A stretch of 49,065 bases of DNA from Mesorhizobium tamadayense. GTDB lineage: Bacteria; Pseudomonadota; Alphaproteobacteria; Rhizobiales; Rhizobiaceae. The notes beneath the pieces are model-generated. The model was not told the DNA's origin. It was given only the letters and a program-made list of their open reading frames with translations, and did no database searches. Location: contig NZ_RQXT01000054.1 of the NCBI RefSeq assembly GCF_003863365.1, forward strand, positions 1 through 49,065, in the 5' to 3' direction. Positions 25,555 to 33,520 of the stretch are shown one piece after another. Numbering within the stretch: the stretch's first letter is position 1; every line of letters starts with the position of its first letter. Made by a program: the position numbers and the translations under genes.

Positions 25555-26445
25555 TCACTTTGCCGTTGTGCCGCGGGTGACGAAGGCGCCGGCCGCTGCG
25601 ACCAGCCGGTCGAGGCAGAAGCCGGTGACGCCGATATAGACGAGGGCGACGATGATGTCGGGCAGCCGCGACGAGTTCCAAGCGTCCCAGATGAAGAAGC
25701 CCACGCCGACGCCGCCTGTGAGCATCTCGGCGGCCACGATGGCGAGCCAGGACAGCCCGATGCCGATCCTGAGACCCGTGAAGATGTAAGGCGCGGCGGC
25801 CGGCACCATGATCTTGATGAAGAATTCGAGCTGGTTGAGCCGCAGGATGCGGGCGACGTTGCGGTAGTCCTCGGGGATGTTGCGGACACCGACGGCGGTG
25901 TTGATGATCACCGGCCAGATCGAGGTGATGAAGATCACGAACAGCGCCGACGGGTTGGAGTCGCGGAAGGCGGCGAGCGACAGAGGCAGCCAGGCGAGCG
26001 GCGGCACGGTGCGCAGGATCTGGAACACCGGGTCGAGGCCGCGCATCGCCCAGACCGACTGGCCGACGAGCGCGCCCAGCGCCACGCCGACCGCCGCCGC
26101 CATGCCGAAGCCGATGGCGACGCGCTGCAGCGAGATCAACACGCGCCAGGCAAGACCGATATCCTGCGGTCCGTTGTCGAAGAACGGATGGGCGATCAGG
26201 TCATAGGCCTCGTTCCACACCTGGCTTGGCGGCGGCAGGCTGGCCGTCGGCGACGAGCAAGCCAGCTGCCAGACGACGAGCAGGATGAGGATGACGACGG
26301 CCGGCGGCACCAGCGCCGTCGCCAACCGGCGGGCAATGGCGAGCGGGCTGATGCGGCGCCTCGCCTTGGCGGTGAAGGCGATGACCTCGGCGGGCTTTAC
26401 CGGAAACGCCTTCACCTTGGTGTCCTCGACGGATTGGATGGACAT
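25555..26445 (-). CDS. nrtB: nitrate ABC transporter permease
   Basis: A 296-residue inner-membrane permease. A cytoplasmic N-terminal tail of about 45 residues precedes the first membrane segment (ALVPPAVVILILLVVWQLA). The EAA-loop region is visible (DYRNVARILRLNQLEFFIKIMVPAA, in part), and segments such as GLRIGIGLSWLAIVAAEML match the NrtB/SsuC/TauC family. It is separated from nrtA by 108 bp holding two strong hairpins, and followed at once by nrtC. Confidence 0.92.
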   Translation of the reverse strand: MSIQSVEDTKVKAFPVKPAEVIAFTAKARRRISPLAIARRLATALVPPAVVILILLVVWQLACSSPTASLPPPSQVWNEAYDLIAHPFFDNGPQDIGLAWRVLISLQRVAIGFGMAAAVGVALGALVGQSVWAMRGLDPVFQILRTVPPLAWLPLSLAAFRDSNPSALFVIFITSIWPVIINTAVGVRNIPEDYRNVARILRLNQLEFFIKIMVPAAAPYIFTGLRIGIGLSWLAIVAAEMLTGGVGVGFFIWDAWNSSRLPDIIVALVYIGVTGFCLDRLVAAAGAFVTRGTTAK

Positions 26446-26477
26446 GTCCTGGCAAACTCCTTGGGCGGTGTTGGCGA

Positions 26478-26550
26478 CGACGGCGCGAAGGGCGCCGTCG
26501 CGCTTTGCTGCGCTTGCGCTGATGGCGACAAACGGCGCCAGCGCCGTTTG
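26478..26550 (-). other. two strong hairpins in the nrtA-nrtB intercistronic gap
   Basis: The first is CAAACGGCG/CGCCGTTTG (26529-26550), a 9-bp stem with a four-base loop that begins three bases after the nrtA stop. The second is CGACGGCGC/GCGCCGTCG (26478-26500), a 9-bp stem with a five-base loop. Neither has a T-run, so they are more likely mRNA-stabilising or processing elements that raise NrtA relative to NrtB and NrtC than terminators. Confidence 0.75.
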
Positions 26551-26553
26551 CGC

Positions 26554-27870
26554 TTAGGCCGAAGCCTTGATCTTCAGGCTGTTGAGATAGGCGGACGGGT
26601 TGGCCGGATCGAAGGTCTTGCCGTCGAAGAAGGTCTCGACGCCGCGCGAGGGCGATGCCGGGATCTCGCTTGCGGCGACGCCCAGATCCTTCGCCGCCTC
26701 GCGCCACAGATCCTCGCGGTTCACCTGGTCGACCAGCGCCTTGATGTCGGTGGTCGGCGCGAACTTGCCCCAGCGGATGTTCTCGGCGAGGAACCAGGCA
26801 TCGTGGCTCTTGAAGGGATAGGAAACCCCACCCTTCCAGAACTTCATGTAAAGGTCGGTGCCCTTGGCGACGCGGTCGTTGCCGTAGTTGATATCGCCCT
26901 TGAGGCGACCGATGATGTCGGCGACGGGCACGTTCATCCATTGTCGTTTGCCGATGATCGAGGCCATCTCCTCTTTGTTCTCCATGGCCTCGCACCATTG
27001 CTGGGCCTCCATCACGGCCATCAGGATCGCCTTGGTGGCGTTGGGGTATTTCTCGATGAAGGCGGCGCGCAGGCCGAGCGCCTTTTCCGGATGGCCCTTC
27101 CAGAGCTCGCCCGTGGTCGCGGCGGTGAAGCCGATGCCCTGGTGGACGAGTTGCTCGTTCCACGGCTCGCCGACGCAGAATACATCCATGTTGCCGACCT
27201 TCATGTTGGCCACCATCTGCGGCGGCGGCACGACGATCGTCGAGACGTCCTTGTCGGGGTCGATGCCGCCGGCGGCCAGCCAGTAGCGCAGCCAGAGGTC
27301 ATGCGTGCCGCCCGGGAAGGTCATCGCGGCCTTGACTTCCTTGCCGGCCGCCTTCTTGGCGGCGAAGGCCTCCTTCAGCTTCGAGGCGTCGAGGCCGACG
27401 CCCGTGGCGGCATATTCCTGGGCGACGGAAATGCCCTGGCAGTCGTAGTTTAGCCGCGCCACGATCGCCATCGGCAGCGGCTGTTTGTTCTGCGTCACCT
27501 TGCCGGTGTGCATGAGGTAAGGCATCGGCGTCAGGATGTGGGCGCCATCGATGCCGTTGGCCTCGCCGCCGAGCACCAGATTGTCGCGCGTCGCGCCCCA
27601 GGAGGCCTGCTTCAGCACCTCGACATCGGGCATGCCGTATTTGGCGAACAGCCCCTTCTCCTTGGCGATCATCAGGGGTGCTGCATCGGTCAGGGCGATG
27701 AAGCCCAGCTTGGCGCCGGTCACCTCGGGCGCGGTGGTCGCCGCATAGGCGCCGGAGGGAAACAGCTTGCGTGCCGCCACGAGCAGCCCTGCCGTCACAG
27801 CGCTGCTGGCGAGGAAATCGCGCCGCGTCAGGTCCTTCAGCATCGTTCCAGTTCCGATCCGTTTCGTCAT
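26554..27870 (-). CDS. nrtA: nitrate ABC transporter substrate-binding protein, Tat-exported
   Basis: A 438-residue CmpA/NrtA-family binding protein. LTRRDFLASS (14-23), then a hydrophobic stretch and a likely cut after PSGAYA, indicate twin-arginine export. KLGFIALTDAAPLMIAKEKGLF, FPGGTHDLWLRYWLAAGGIDPDKD, in part, and CVGEPWNEQLV are family landmarks. I chose the ATG at 27870 rather than the one 12 bases upstream, because the broken copy at 24339 keeps only this ATG and GGAG is well spaced. It binds nitrate and probably nitrite in the periplasm for NrtBC. Confidence 0.94.
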   Translation of the reverse strand: MTKRIGTGTMLKDLTRRDFLASSAVTAGLLVAARKLFPSGAYAATTAPEVTGAKLGFIALTDAAPLMIAKEKGLFAKYGMPDVEVLKQASWGATRDNLVLGGEANGIDGAHILTPMPYLMHTGKVTQNKQPLPMAIVARLNYDCQGISVAQEYAATGVGLDASKLKEAFAAKKAAGKEVKAAMTFPGGTHDLWLRYWLAAGGIDPDKDVSTIVVPPPQMVANMKVGNMDVFCVGEPWNEQLVHQGIGFTAATTGELWKGHPEKALGLRAAFIEKYPNATKAILMAVMEAQQWCEAMENKEEMASIIGKRQWMNVPVADIIGRLKGDINYGNDRVAKGTDLYMKFWKGGVSYPFKSHDAWFLAENIRWGKFAPTTDIKALVDQVNREDLWREAAKDLGVAASEIPASPSRGVETFFDGKTFDPANPSAYLNSLKIKASA

Positions 27871-27923
27871 CGTCATCTCCATTGGGCGCCGCTTGGGACC
27901 GGCGAGTCGATTGCGTGGTCGGT

Positions 27924-27999
27924 CAAAACAAAAAAGCTACCGGCCAGGCCGTGCGCGTCCGTCCATCCGGGATCGCGTATCGACCTGAGCGGCAGCTTT
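27924..27999 (-). terminator. leader terminator upstream of nrtABC
   Basis: AAAGCTGCCG (27999-27990) pairs with CGGTAGCTTT (27942-27933, one G-U pair), followed by a six-T run and TGTTTTG-like sequence. The intervening bases repeat the AGG/CCT inner pairing seen before narK. It lies about 55 bp before the nrtA start codon and would abort transcription unless antiterminated. Confidence 0.8.
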
Positions 28000-28005
28000 G
28001 CCTGT

Positions 28006-28048
28006 GGCGCCCGCCATTGGACGCCTATTCCGTGACTCCTGGGGAGCC
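28006..28048 (-). promoter_or_regulatory. ANTAR-type hairpins in nrtA leader RNA (NasT target)
   Basis: The distal hairpin GGCGTCC-AATGGC-GGGCGCC (28025-28006) is base-for-base the same as the one before narK, with the A1/G4 hexaloop. The proximal hairpin is GGCTCC-CCA-GGAGTC (28048-28034); its sequence differs from the narK copy, as would be expected if only its position matters. From about 28025 to the terminator left arm and a little beyond, the two leaders are identical (44 bases). Confidence 0.75.
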
Positions 28049-28060
28049 TGCCTATTGCAA

Positions 28061-28076
28061 AGCAGGAACTGTGCCA
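28061..28076 (-). promoter_or_regulatory. sigma-54 type promoter of nrtABC
   Basis: TGGCACAGTTCCTGCT on the minus strand fits TGGCAC-N5-TTGCW with one mismatch and keeps both GG (-24) and GC (-12). The expected start point, around 28050, lies directly before the first leader hairpin. Confidence 0.75.
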
Positions 28077-28194
28077 GTTTCGGGCTGGATGAAAAAAATA
28101 AATCAATTCAATTATATGCTGCAATGGCCTGCGCGCCGGCCCGCAAGGCGAGCAGGACAAAGATTGTTCATTAGCGCAAGCGCACGCATATTTT

Positions 28195-28209
28195 TTGTGC
28201 AATGCACAA
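28195..28209 (-). promoter_or_regulatory. candidate enhancer palindrome upstream of nrtA promoter
   Basis: TTGTGCAATGCACAA is a perfect 15-bp palindrome (TTGTGCA, A, TGCACAA), 119 bp upstream of the sigma-54 element. The same element in a less symmetric form lies 120 bp before the narK promoter. It sits 17 bp after the nasS stop, so it is noncoding. Confidence 0.55.
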
Positions 28210-28226
28210 GAATGGCGCGCAAATGA

Positions 28227-29459
28227 TCAGGCGCGTTTCTGGCCGGCGATGTAGGCGTCGATCCGGTCGGGATCGAAGATCTCGCCGTCGAAGAAGCCAT
28301 CAGGGCCAAGGACCAGGCTTGCGCCTGCCGAACCGACCGGCGTCGCGACCTTAAGCGCGCCCTCGACCTTCGCATTGGCGCCAGGCAAGGCCACGCCGAG
28401 CGGCTTCAGCGCCGAGCGGTAGAGGTCGGGCCGATAGCAGTCGCGGGCGATGGCCAGGTTTTGCGGCGTGTGCGCCAGCTGTCCCCAGCGCACCATCTGA
28501 GTGTAGAACCACAGCGCATGGCTCTTCCAGGGAAAGTTCGCCGCCTTGTCGAAGGGCAGGAAGAAATCCTCGACGCTGCGTTCGGCGCCGCCGCCGAGCA
28601 GCAGGCGTCCGGTGAGGACCGGCATCTGGATCGCCTCCGGCTGGCCGAGGAAGGCGGGCCTGGCCATCAGCGCCGCCAGCGCGCCGCGGTTTGCCGGATC
28701 CTGGCACCAGCGGGCCGAATGATGCAGCGCTCTCAAAAGCGCGGCCAGCGCCTCCGGGTTTTCCTCGGCCCAGCTTCTGCGGACGCCAATCACCTTTTCC
28801 GGGCTGTTGCGCCAGAGCAGCGCCTTGACGGTGACGATGCGGCCGGTGCCGGCGGCGGCCGCGGCGCTGTTCCAGGGCTCGCCGACGCAATAGCCGTCGA
28901 TGCGGCCGGCGGAGAGCGCATCGGCCATGAAGGGCGGTGGCACGATGACGATCTCGATGTCGCGGTCGGGATCGATGCCGCAGGCGGCGAGCCAATAGCG
29001 CAGCTCGTAATTGTGCCCGGAATGCGGGTGCACGACGGCGAAGCGCAGCGGCTCACGGCCGGCCGCCGCCCGCTCACGGATAAATACGCCAAGGGCGGTG
29101 CCGGCCCGCGCGGGCTCGAGGTCGGGCGCGGCCCCGTGCGCCGCCATGCCTTCCCACACCGCATTGGAGACGGTGACGCAGTTGCCGCCGAGCCCGAGCG
29201 AGAAGGGCACGATGGTCTCGGAGGCAAGCGGCGTGAGGCCGAGGCTGCAGGCGAGCGGCATCGGGCCAAGCATATGGGCAACATCGAAATGGCCGATGGC
29301 GATGCGGTCGCGGATGTTGGCCCAGGAGGTCTCGCGATGCAGCTTGAGCTCGATGCCCTCGCGGGCGGCAAAGCCCATCTCGCCGGCCACGACCAGGACG
29401 GCGCTGTCGAAGAGCGGCATGAAGCCGGCGGTGATCTGATGCGCGGCAGTCATGCTCAT
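28227..29459 (-). CDS. nasS: nitrate/nitrite sensor protein NasS
   Basis: A 410-residue protein of the NrtA/CmpA fold without any signal peptide (it begins MSMTAAHQITAGFMPLFDSA), hence cytoplasmic. FAVVHPHSGHNYELRYWLAA and GYCVGEPWNSAAA correspond to the ligand region of NrtA. In known systems NasS holds NasT inactive and releases it when nitrate or nitrite binds. The start overlaps the nasT stop as ATGA; an ATG two codons later is an alternative. Here nasT precedes nasS. Confidence 0.9.
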   Translation of the reverse strand: MSMTAAHQITAGFMPLFDSAVLVVAGEMGFAAREGIELKLHRETSWANIRDRIAIGHFDVAHMLGPMPLACSLGLTPLASETIVPFSLGLGGNCVTVSNAVWEGMAAHGAAPDLEPARAGTALGVFIRERAAAGREPLRFAVVHPHSGHNYELRYWLAACGIDPDRDIEIVIVPPPFMADALSAGRIDGYCVGEPWNSAAAAAGTGRIVTVKALLWRNSPEKVIGVRRSWAEENPEALAALLRALHHSARWCQDPANRGALAALMARPAFLGQPEAIQMPVLTGRLLLGGGAERSVEDFFLPFDKAANFPWKSHALWFYTQMVRWGQLAHTPQNLAIARDCYRPDLYRSALKPLGVALPGANAKVEGALKVATPVGSAGASLVLGPDGFFDGEIFDPDRIDAYIAGQKRA

Positions 29460-30058
29460 TCGCCCTCCAGTGGACCCAGCAATCCCGCCGCCGTCACCAG
29501 GCTTTGGGCGATCTCGGCGATCTTGCGGTTCTGGTTCATGGCGGTCTTGCGCAGAAGCGCGTAGGCTGCCTCTTCGCTCAAGCCGCGCGACTTCATCAAT
29601 ATGCCCTTGGCGCGATCGATGACCTTGCGGTTCTCGAGCTCGCTGCGCGCCTCCTCCAACTCGCGCGCCATGCGCGAAAAGGCGTTGAAGCGGCTGATCG
29701 CCATGTCGAGGATCGGCTTGATGCGCTCCTTCTTCAGCCCGTCGACCACATAAGCGGACACACCGGCATCGACTGCCGCCTCGATCGAGGCCTGGTCGGA
29801 GCGGTCGACGAACATGGCGATCGGCCGTTTTACCGCGCGCGAAAGCTGGAACATGTTCTCCAGCATGTCACGGTTGGGATTTTGGAGATCGATGACGATG
29901 ACATCAGGCTCGATCTCGGTGATGCGCCTGGCGATACCGGCCACGTCATGGACCACCGTGACGTGAATATGGCCGGCGTCCCGCAATCCGGCCTCGATGA
30001 TCGAGGCGCGGATGCGGTTCTCGTCGATAACAAGGATGGTCAACGAACCGGCGGACAT
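29456..30058 (-). CDS. nasT: ANTAR-domain transcription antiterminator NasT
   Basis: A 200-residue protein. Residues 1-125 are receiver-like (TILVIDENRIRASIIEAGLR, IEPDVIVIDLQNP). A coiled linker (ARELEEARSELENRKVIDRA) leads to the C-terminal ANTAR domain (AKGILMKSRGLSEEAAYALL, then RKTAMNQNRKIAEIAQSL). ANTAR proteins bind paired hairpins in leader RNA and suppress termination; matching hairpins are found before nrtA and narK. I chose the ATG at 30058 for the family N-terminus; the frame upstream is not protein-like. Confidence 0.92.
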   Translation of the reverse strand: MSAGSLTILVIDENRIRASIIEAGLRDAGHIHVTVVHDVAGIARRITEIEPDVIVIDLQNPNRDMLENMFQLSRAVKRPIAMFVDRSDQASIEAAVDAGVSAYVVDGLKKERIKPILDMAISRFNAFSRMARELEEARSELENRKVIDRAKGILMKSRGLSEEAAYALLRKTAMNQNRKIAEIAQSLVTAAGLLGPLEGE

Positions 30059-30065
30059 GCGCCTA

Positions 30066-30097
30066 TTGTGCAGTCGGGCCGGAATTGTGCAATGCGG
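30066..30097 (-). promoter_or_regulatory. direct repeat of TGCACAATW just upstream of nasT
   Basis: On the minus strand CCGCATTGCACAATT and, 19 bp later, CCGACTGCACAATAGG precede the nasT ATG by only 8-40 bases. They match the candidate enhancer elements before nrtA and narK in sequence and orientation. Here they are too close for an enhancer and might serve autoregulation or act in the 5' UTR. Confidence 0.45.
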
Positions 30098-30335
30098 TAG
30101 TGTGACCGAAAGCGAACTTTGGCGCGACTGGTCGATCTTCGATATCCTCAGGCTGGGTCTGGCGGATTTTCGAAGATAGCTCCTTCGCTGGCCCAAAATG
30201 GTCAAAAACGTATCAGTTGGCGCGGCGTGGCGAGGTGGCGGAGGCCCTTGGCCGCCGTTATCGTGACCCTAGATGAGCCAAACAAATGGCCGCGGTTCGA
30301 AGGCTGAAAATACCCGACAGCCTCCGGGAGGAAGC

Positions 30336-31214
30336 ATGGGACCCGATCTGGAAGTCATACAGATAAGGCCTGGCGAGTCATTCGCGGTGAGGTGGCACGG
30401 TTATCCGTACCATACGGTGCGCTGGCATTTTCATCCCGAATACGAGTTGCACCAGATCGTCGCGACCACCGGCCGCTATTTCGTCGGCGATTTCATCGGC
30501 GAGTTCGAGATCGGCAATCTCGTGCTCACCGGCCCGAACCTGCCGCACAACTGGATCAGCGAGGTTCCCGAGTCCGTCCCCCTGCGCTGCAGGCTGATCC
30601 AGTTCAGCGAGGAATTCATCGGCGGCGCGATCTCGACCTTTCCCGAGCTTGGCGCCATCTCCCCGCTGCTCGACCTGTCGCGGCGCGGCGTCCTGTTCGG
30701 CAAGGGGGTGAGCCAACAGGTCATGCCGTTGATGGCGGAGATCACGCATGCCTATGGCGTGCACCGGATCAGCCTGTTCATGTCGATCATGGAAGCGCTG
30801 AGCCGCGAGAGCGCGCCGCGCGTGCTGGCCAGCGAAAACTATCTGCCGGACCCGTCGGGATACATGTCGGCCGGCATGAACCAGGCGCTGGCCTATATCC
30901 GCGAGAACCTGACCCATCCGTTCAATGAAGGCGACCTTGCGGCAATCGCGGGCCAGACGCCGAGCGCGTTCTCGCGGTCGTTTCGCAAGCACACCGGCAT
31001 GTCGCTGCTGCAATACATCAAGCGCCTGCGCATCAACCTCGCCTGTCAGATCCTGATGAGCGACGAGCAGGCGCAGATTTCGGACGTCTGCTTCGAGGTC
31101 GGCTTCAACAATTTGTCGAACTTCAATCGCCAGTTCCTGGCCGAGAAGGGCATGCCGCCTTCGCAGTTCAGACGACTGGTTGCGGACAATTTCGCGGCCG
31201 CACGCGCCGCATAG
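30336..31214 (+). CDS. AraC-family transcriptional regulator with cupin-like sensor domain
   Basis: About 292 residues. The N-terminal cupin-type domain carries FHPEYELHQI and GPNLPHNWIS. The C-terminal AraC domain at about 190-285 has DLAAIAGQTPSAFSRSFRKH and ISDVCFEVGFNNLSNFNRQF. I chose the ATG at 30336 because GGGAGGAAGC precedes it directly, rather than an ATG at 30273. It is divergent from nasT and lies 226 bp before the sugar-transporter operon, which it probably regulates in response to a polyol or sugar. Confidence 0.88.
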   Translation: MGPDLEVIQIRPGESFAVRWHGYPYHTVRWHFHPEYELHQIVATTGRYFVGDFIGEFEIGNLVLTGPNLPHNWISEVPESVPLRCRLIQFSEEFIGGAISTFPELGAISPLLDLSRRGVLFGKGVSQQVMPLMAEITHAYGVHRISLFMSIMEALSRESAPRVLASENYLPDPSGYMSAGMNQALAYIRENLTHPFNEGDLAAIAGQTPSAFSRSFRKHTGMSLLQYIKRLRINLACQILMSDEQAQISDVCFEVGFNNLSNFNRQFLAEKGMPPSQFRRLVADNFAAARAA

Positions 31215-31440
31215 AAAGGAGTTTGGGAGGAGAAACAAGCCTTAAACAAGAACCAAGACGAAGCGATGGGTCGCGCAAGCGAACCAGCGACGGATGAGTA
31301 TTGCCTCGTGTCATGCCATCGGGAGGAAGCCGTTAGGCTGCTGCACGAGCTCGCTGGACTTCCGATCGGGCAGCGCGGGCAGACATCCGCGGCCGGCATC
31401 GGGGTCCGTTACAACAAACAACGGGAATGGAGAAGACCTT

Positions 31441-32508
31441 ATGTCCAGATACATGTCCAGACTGACCGCGGCCGCTTTGACCGTCTCGGGCCTCGCCTTC
31501 GGCGCGACGTTTGCCAACGCGCAGGATATCGCCGGCTCCACGGTCGCGTTCCTGATGCCCGACCAGGGCTCGACGCGTTACGAGGAGCACGACCATCCGG
31601 GTTTCGTCGCCGAAATGAAGAAACTCTGCGACAGCTGCAAGGTGCTCTACCTTAACGCCGACGCCGACGTCACCAAGCAGCAGCAGCAGTTCAATTCGGT
31701 CATCACCCAGGGCGCCAAGGTGGTCGTGCTCGATCCGGTGGATTCCGCGGCGGCGGCGTCGCTGGTGCACAACGCGCAGGCCCAGGGCGTCAAGGTCATC
31801 GCCTATGACCGTCCGATCCCCGACACCAAGGCCGATTTCTACGTGTCGTTCGACAACAAGGCCATCGGCAAGGCGATCGCCGCCTCGCTGGTGGAGCATC
31901 TCAAGGCCAAGGGCGTGTCGAGCGACGGCGATGTCGGCGTGCTGCAGATCAACGGCTCGCCAACCGACGCCGCGGCGGGCCTGATCAAGGACGGCATCCA
32001 TGAAGGCCTCAAGACCGGCAGCTACAAGACGCTCGCCGAGTTCGACACGCCGAACTGGGCGCCGTCGAATGCCCAGCAATGGGCGGCGGGGCAGATCTCG
32101 CGCTTCGGCAACAAGATCGTCGGCGTGGTCGCCGCCAATGACGGCACGGGCGGCGGCGCCATTGCCGCGTTCAAGGCCGCCGGCGTCGATCCGGTGCCGC
32201 CGGTGACCGGCAACGACGCCACCATCGCGGCTCTGCAGCTTGTCATTGCCGGCGACCAGTACAACACTATCTCCAAGCCCAGTGAAATCGTTGCAGCGGC
32301 TGCGGCAAACGTCGCGGTGCAGCTTCTCAAGGGCGAGACTCCGAAAGCCGAGACGACGCTTTACGACACGCCCTCGCAGTTGTTCGTGCCGGCGGTGGTG
32401 ACGCAGGAGAATCTCAAGGCCGAGATCATCGACAAGAAGATCCAGACCGCCGCGCAGCTCTGCACCGACCGCTACGCCGAAGGCTGCAAGAAGCTCGGCA
32501 TCGAATAA
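31441..32508 (+). CDS. sugar ABC transporter substrate-binding protein (XylF-like)
   Basis: A 355-residue periplasmic binding protein of the ribose/xylose type. The signal peptide MSRYMSRLTAAALTVSGLAF ends with a probable cut after ATFANA. Family landmarks are VAFLMPDQGSTRYEEHDHPG, VVVLDPVDSAAAASLV and IAYDRPIPDTKADFYVSFDN. A close Cys pair (LCDSC) near residue 65 is unusual. Upstream in-frame codons were rejected in favour of the ATG at 31441 after GGAGAAGACC. Linked SDR genes suggest the ligand is a polyol or its sugar rather than xylose; that is inference. Confidence 0.88.
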   Translation: MSRYMSRLTAAALTVSGLAFGATFANAQDIAGSTVAFLMPDQGSTRYEEHDHPGFVAEMKKLCDSCKVLYLNADADVTKQQQQFNSVITQGAKVVVLDPVDSAAAASLVHNAQAQGVKVIAYDRPIPDTKADFYVSFDNKAIGKAIAASLVEHLKAKGVSSDGDVGVLQINGSPTDAAAGLIKDGIHEGLKTGSYKTLAEFDTPNWAPSNAQQWAAGQISRFGNKIVGVVAANDGTGGGAIAAFKAAGVDPVPPVTGNDATIAALQLVIAGDQYNTISKPSEIVAAAAANVAVQLLKGETPKAETTLYDTPSQLFVPAVVTQENLKAEIIDKKIQTAAQLCTDRYAEGCKKLGIE

Positions 32509-32571
32509 GAAGCGATGCGGCGCAGCCGTATCGTCTTCTAGAAGCGATGTCGCCCAGGCGGCATCGTCTTC
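32509..32571 (+). repeat. two tandem REP-like hairpins after the binding-protein gene
   Basis: Unit 1 (32509-32538) and unit 2 (32541-32571) both begin GAAGCGATG and end ATCGTCTTC, separated by TA. Each folds on itself through GAAG-CGATG against CATCG-T-CTTC (one bulged T), with the inner stems differing by compensating changes. They start immediately after the stop codon and precede a 130-bp gap before the ATPase gene. They resemble REP elements that stabilise the mRNA of binding-protein genes. Confidence 0.7.
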
Positions 32572-32704
32572 CAAGAGCGGCGCGCCACAAACCGCGTCGC
32601 CTGCGATATGCTCGGCAGGCCCATCGGGGCTGACAGCCGGGCCTGTCCGGCCGCTACCTCCTGGCGGCCGGACATACCGACCAAACGCGGAAGAGAGACA
32701 GGCC

Positions 32705-33520
32705 ATGGCAATACCCGACGCCCCATCCACGACAAGCCGCCAGCCGGTGCTCAGCCTGCGCGGCATCTCGAAGAATTTCGGCGCGGTGTCGGCCCTGACC
32801 GATGTCGATCTCGACATCAATGCCGGCGAGATCGTGGCGCTCGTCGGCGACAACGGCGCCGGCAAGTCGACGCTGGTGAAGATACTCGCCGGCGCGCACA
32901 TGCCCAGCTCCGGCTCGATCACCTTCGACGGCCAGCCGGTGACGCTGGCGAACCCTGCCGCGGCGCTGAAGCTCGGCATCGCCACCGTTTTCCAGGACCT
33001 GGCGCTCTGCGAGAACCTCGATGTCGTGGCCAACATCTTCCTCGGCCGCGAGCTCCATCCCCTTCGCCTCGACGAGGTCTCGATGGAGGTTCGCGCCTGG
33101 AAGCTGCTCAACGAATTGTCGGCGCGGATTCCCAGTGTGCGCGAGCCGGTGGCATCGCTGTCTGGCGGACAGCGCCAGACGGTCGCGATCGCCCGCTCGC
33201 TGCTCATGGAGCCTAGGGTCATCCTTCTCGACGAGCCGACCGCCGCGCTCGGTGTCGCCCAGACAGCCGAGGTGCTGAACCTTATCGAACGCGTGCGGGA
33301 TCGCGGGCTCGGCGTCGTCATGATCAGCCACAACATGGAGGACGTGCGCGCCGTGGCCGACCGCATCGTGGTGCTGAGGCTCGGCCGCAACAACGGCATC
33401 TTCCTGCCCGGCGCCTCCAATCAGGAACTGGTGACCGCGATAACCGGCGCCGACGACAATGCGGTCTCGCGACGCGGCAGGCGTACGGCCGAGGCGAGGG
33501 CCGGGGGAGAACAGCCATGA
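32705..33520 (+). CDS. sugar ABC transporter ATP-binding protein (single-domain, XylG/RbsA-like)
   Basis: A 271-residue ABC ATPase. Walker A is GDNGAGKST, the signature LSGGQRQTVAIARSLLMEP, and Walker B VILLDEPTAALG. RbsA/XylG-type ATPases usually have two ABC domains (about 500 residues); this one has a single domain, as in the FrcA-like subgroup of rhizobia, and would act as a homodimer. The ATG follows GGAAGAGAGACAGGCC. It overlaps the permease start by 4 bases. Confidence 0.88.
   Translation: MAIPDAPSTTSRQPVLSLRGISKNFGAVSALTDVDLDINAGEIVALVGDNGAGKSTLVKILAGAHMPSSGSITFDGQPVTLANPAAALKLGIATVFQDLALCENLDVVANIFLGRELHPLRLDEVSMEVRAWKLLNELSARIPSVREPVASLSGGQRQTVAIARSLLMEPRVILLDEPTAALGVAQTAEVLNLIERVRDRGLGVVMISHNMEDVRAVADRIVVLRLGRNNGIFLPGASNQELVTAITGADDNAVSRRGRRTAEARAGGEQP

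Noticed and set aside
28047..28066. CCTGC...GCAGG hairpin as the first ANTAR hairpin before nrtA
   Set aside because: It overlaps the -12 element of the sigma-54 promoter, so it would not be transcribed in full; the GGCTCC/GGAGTC hairpin downstream is used instead.
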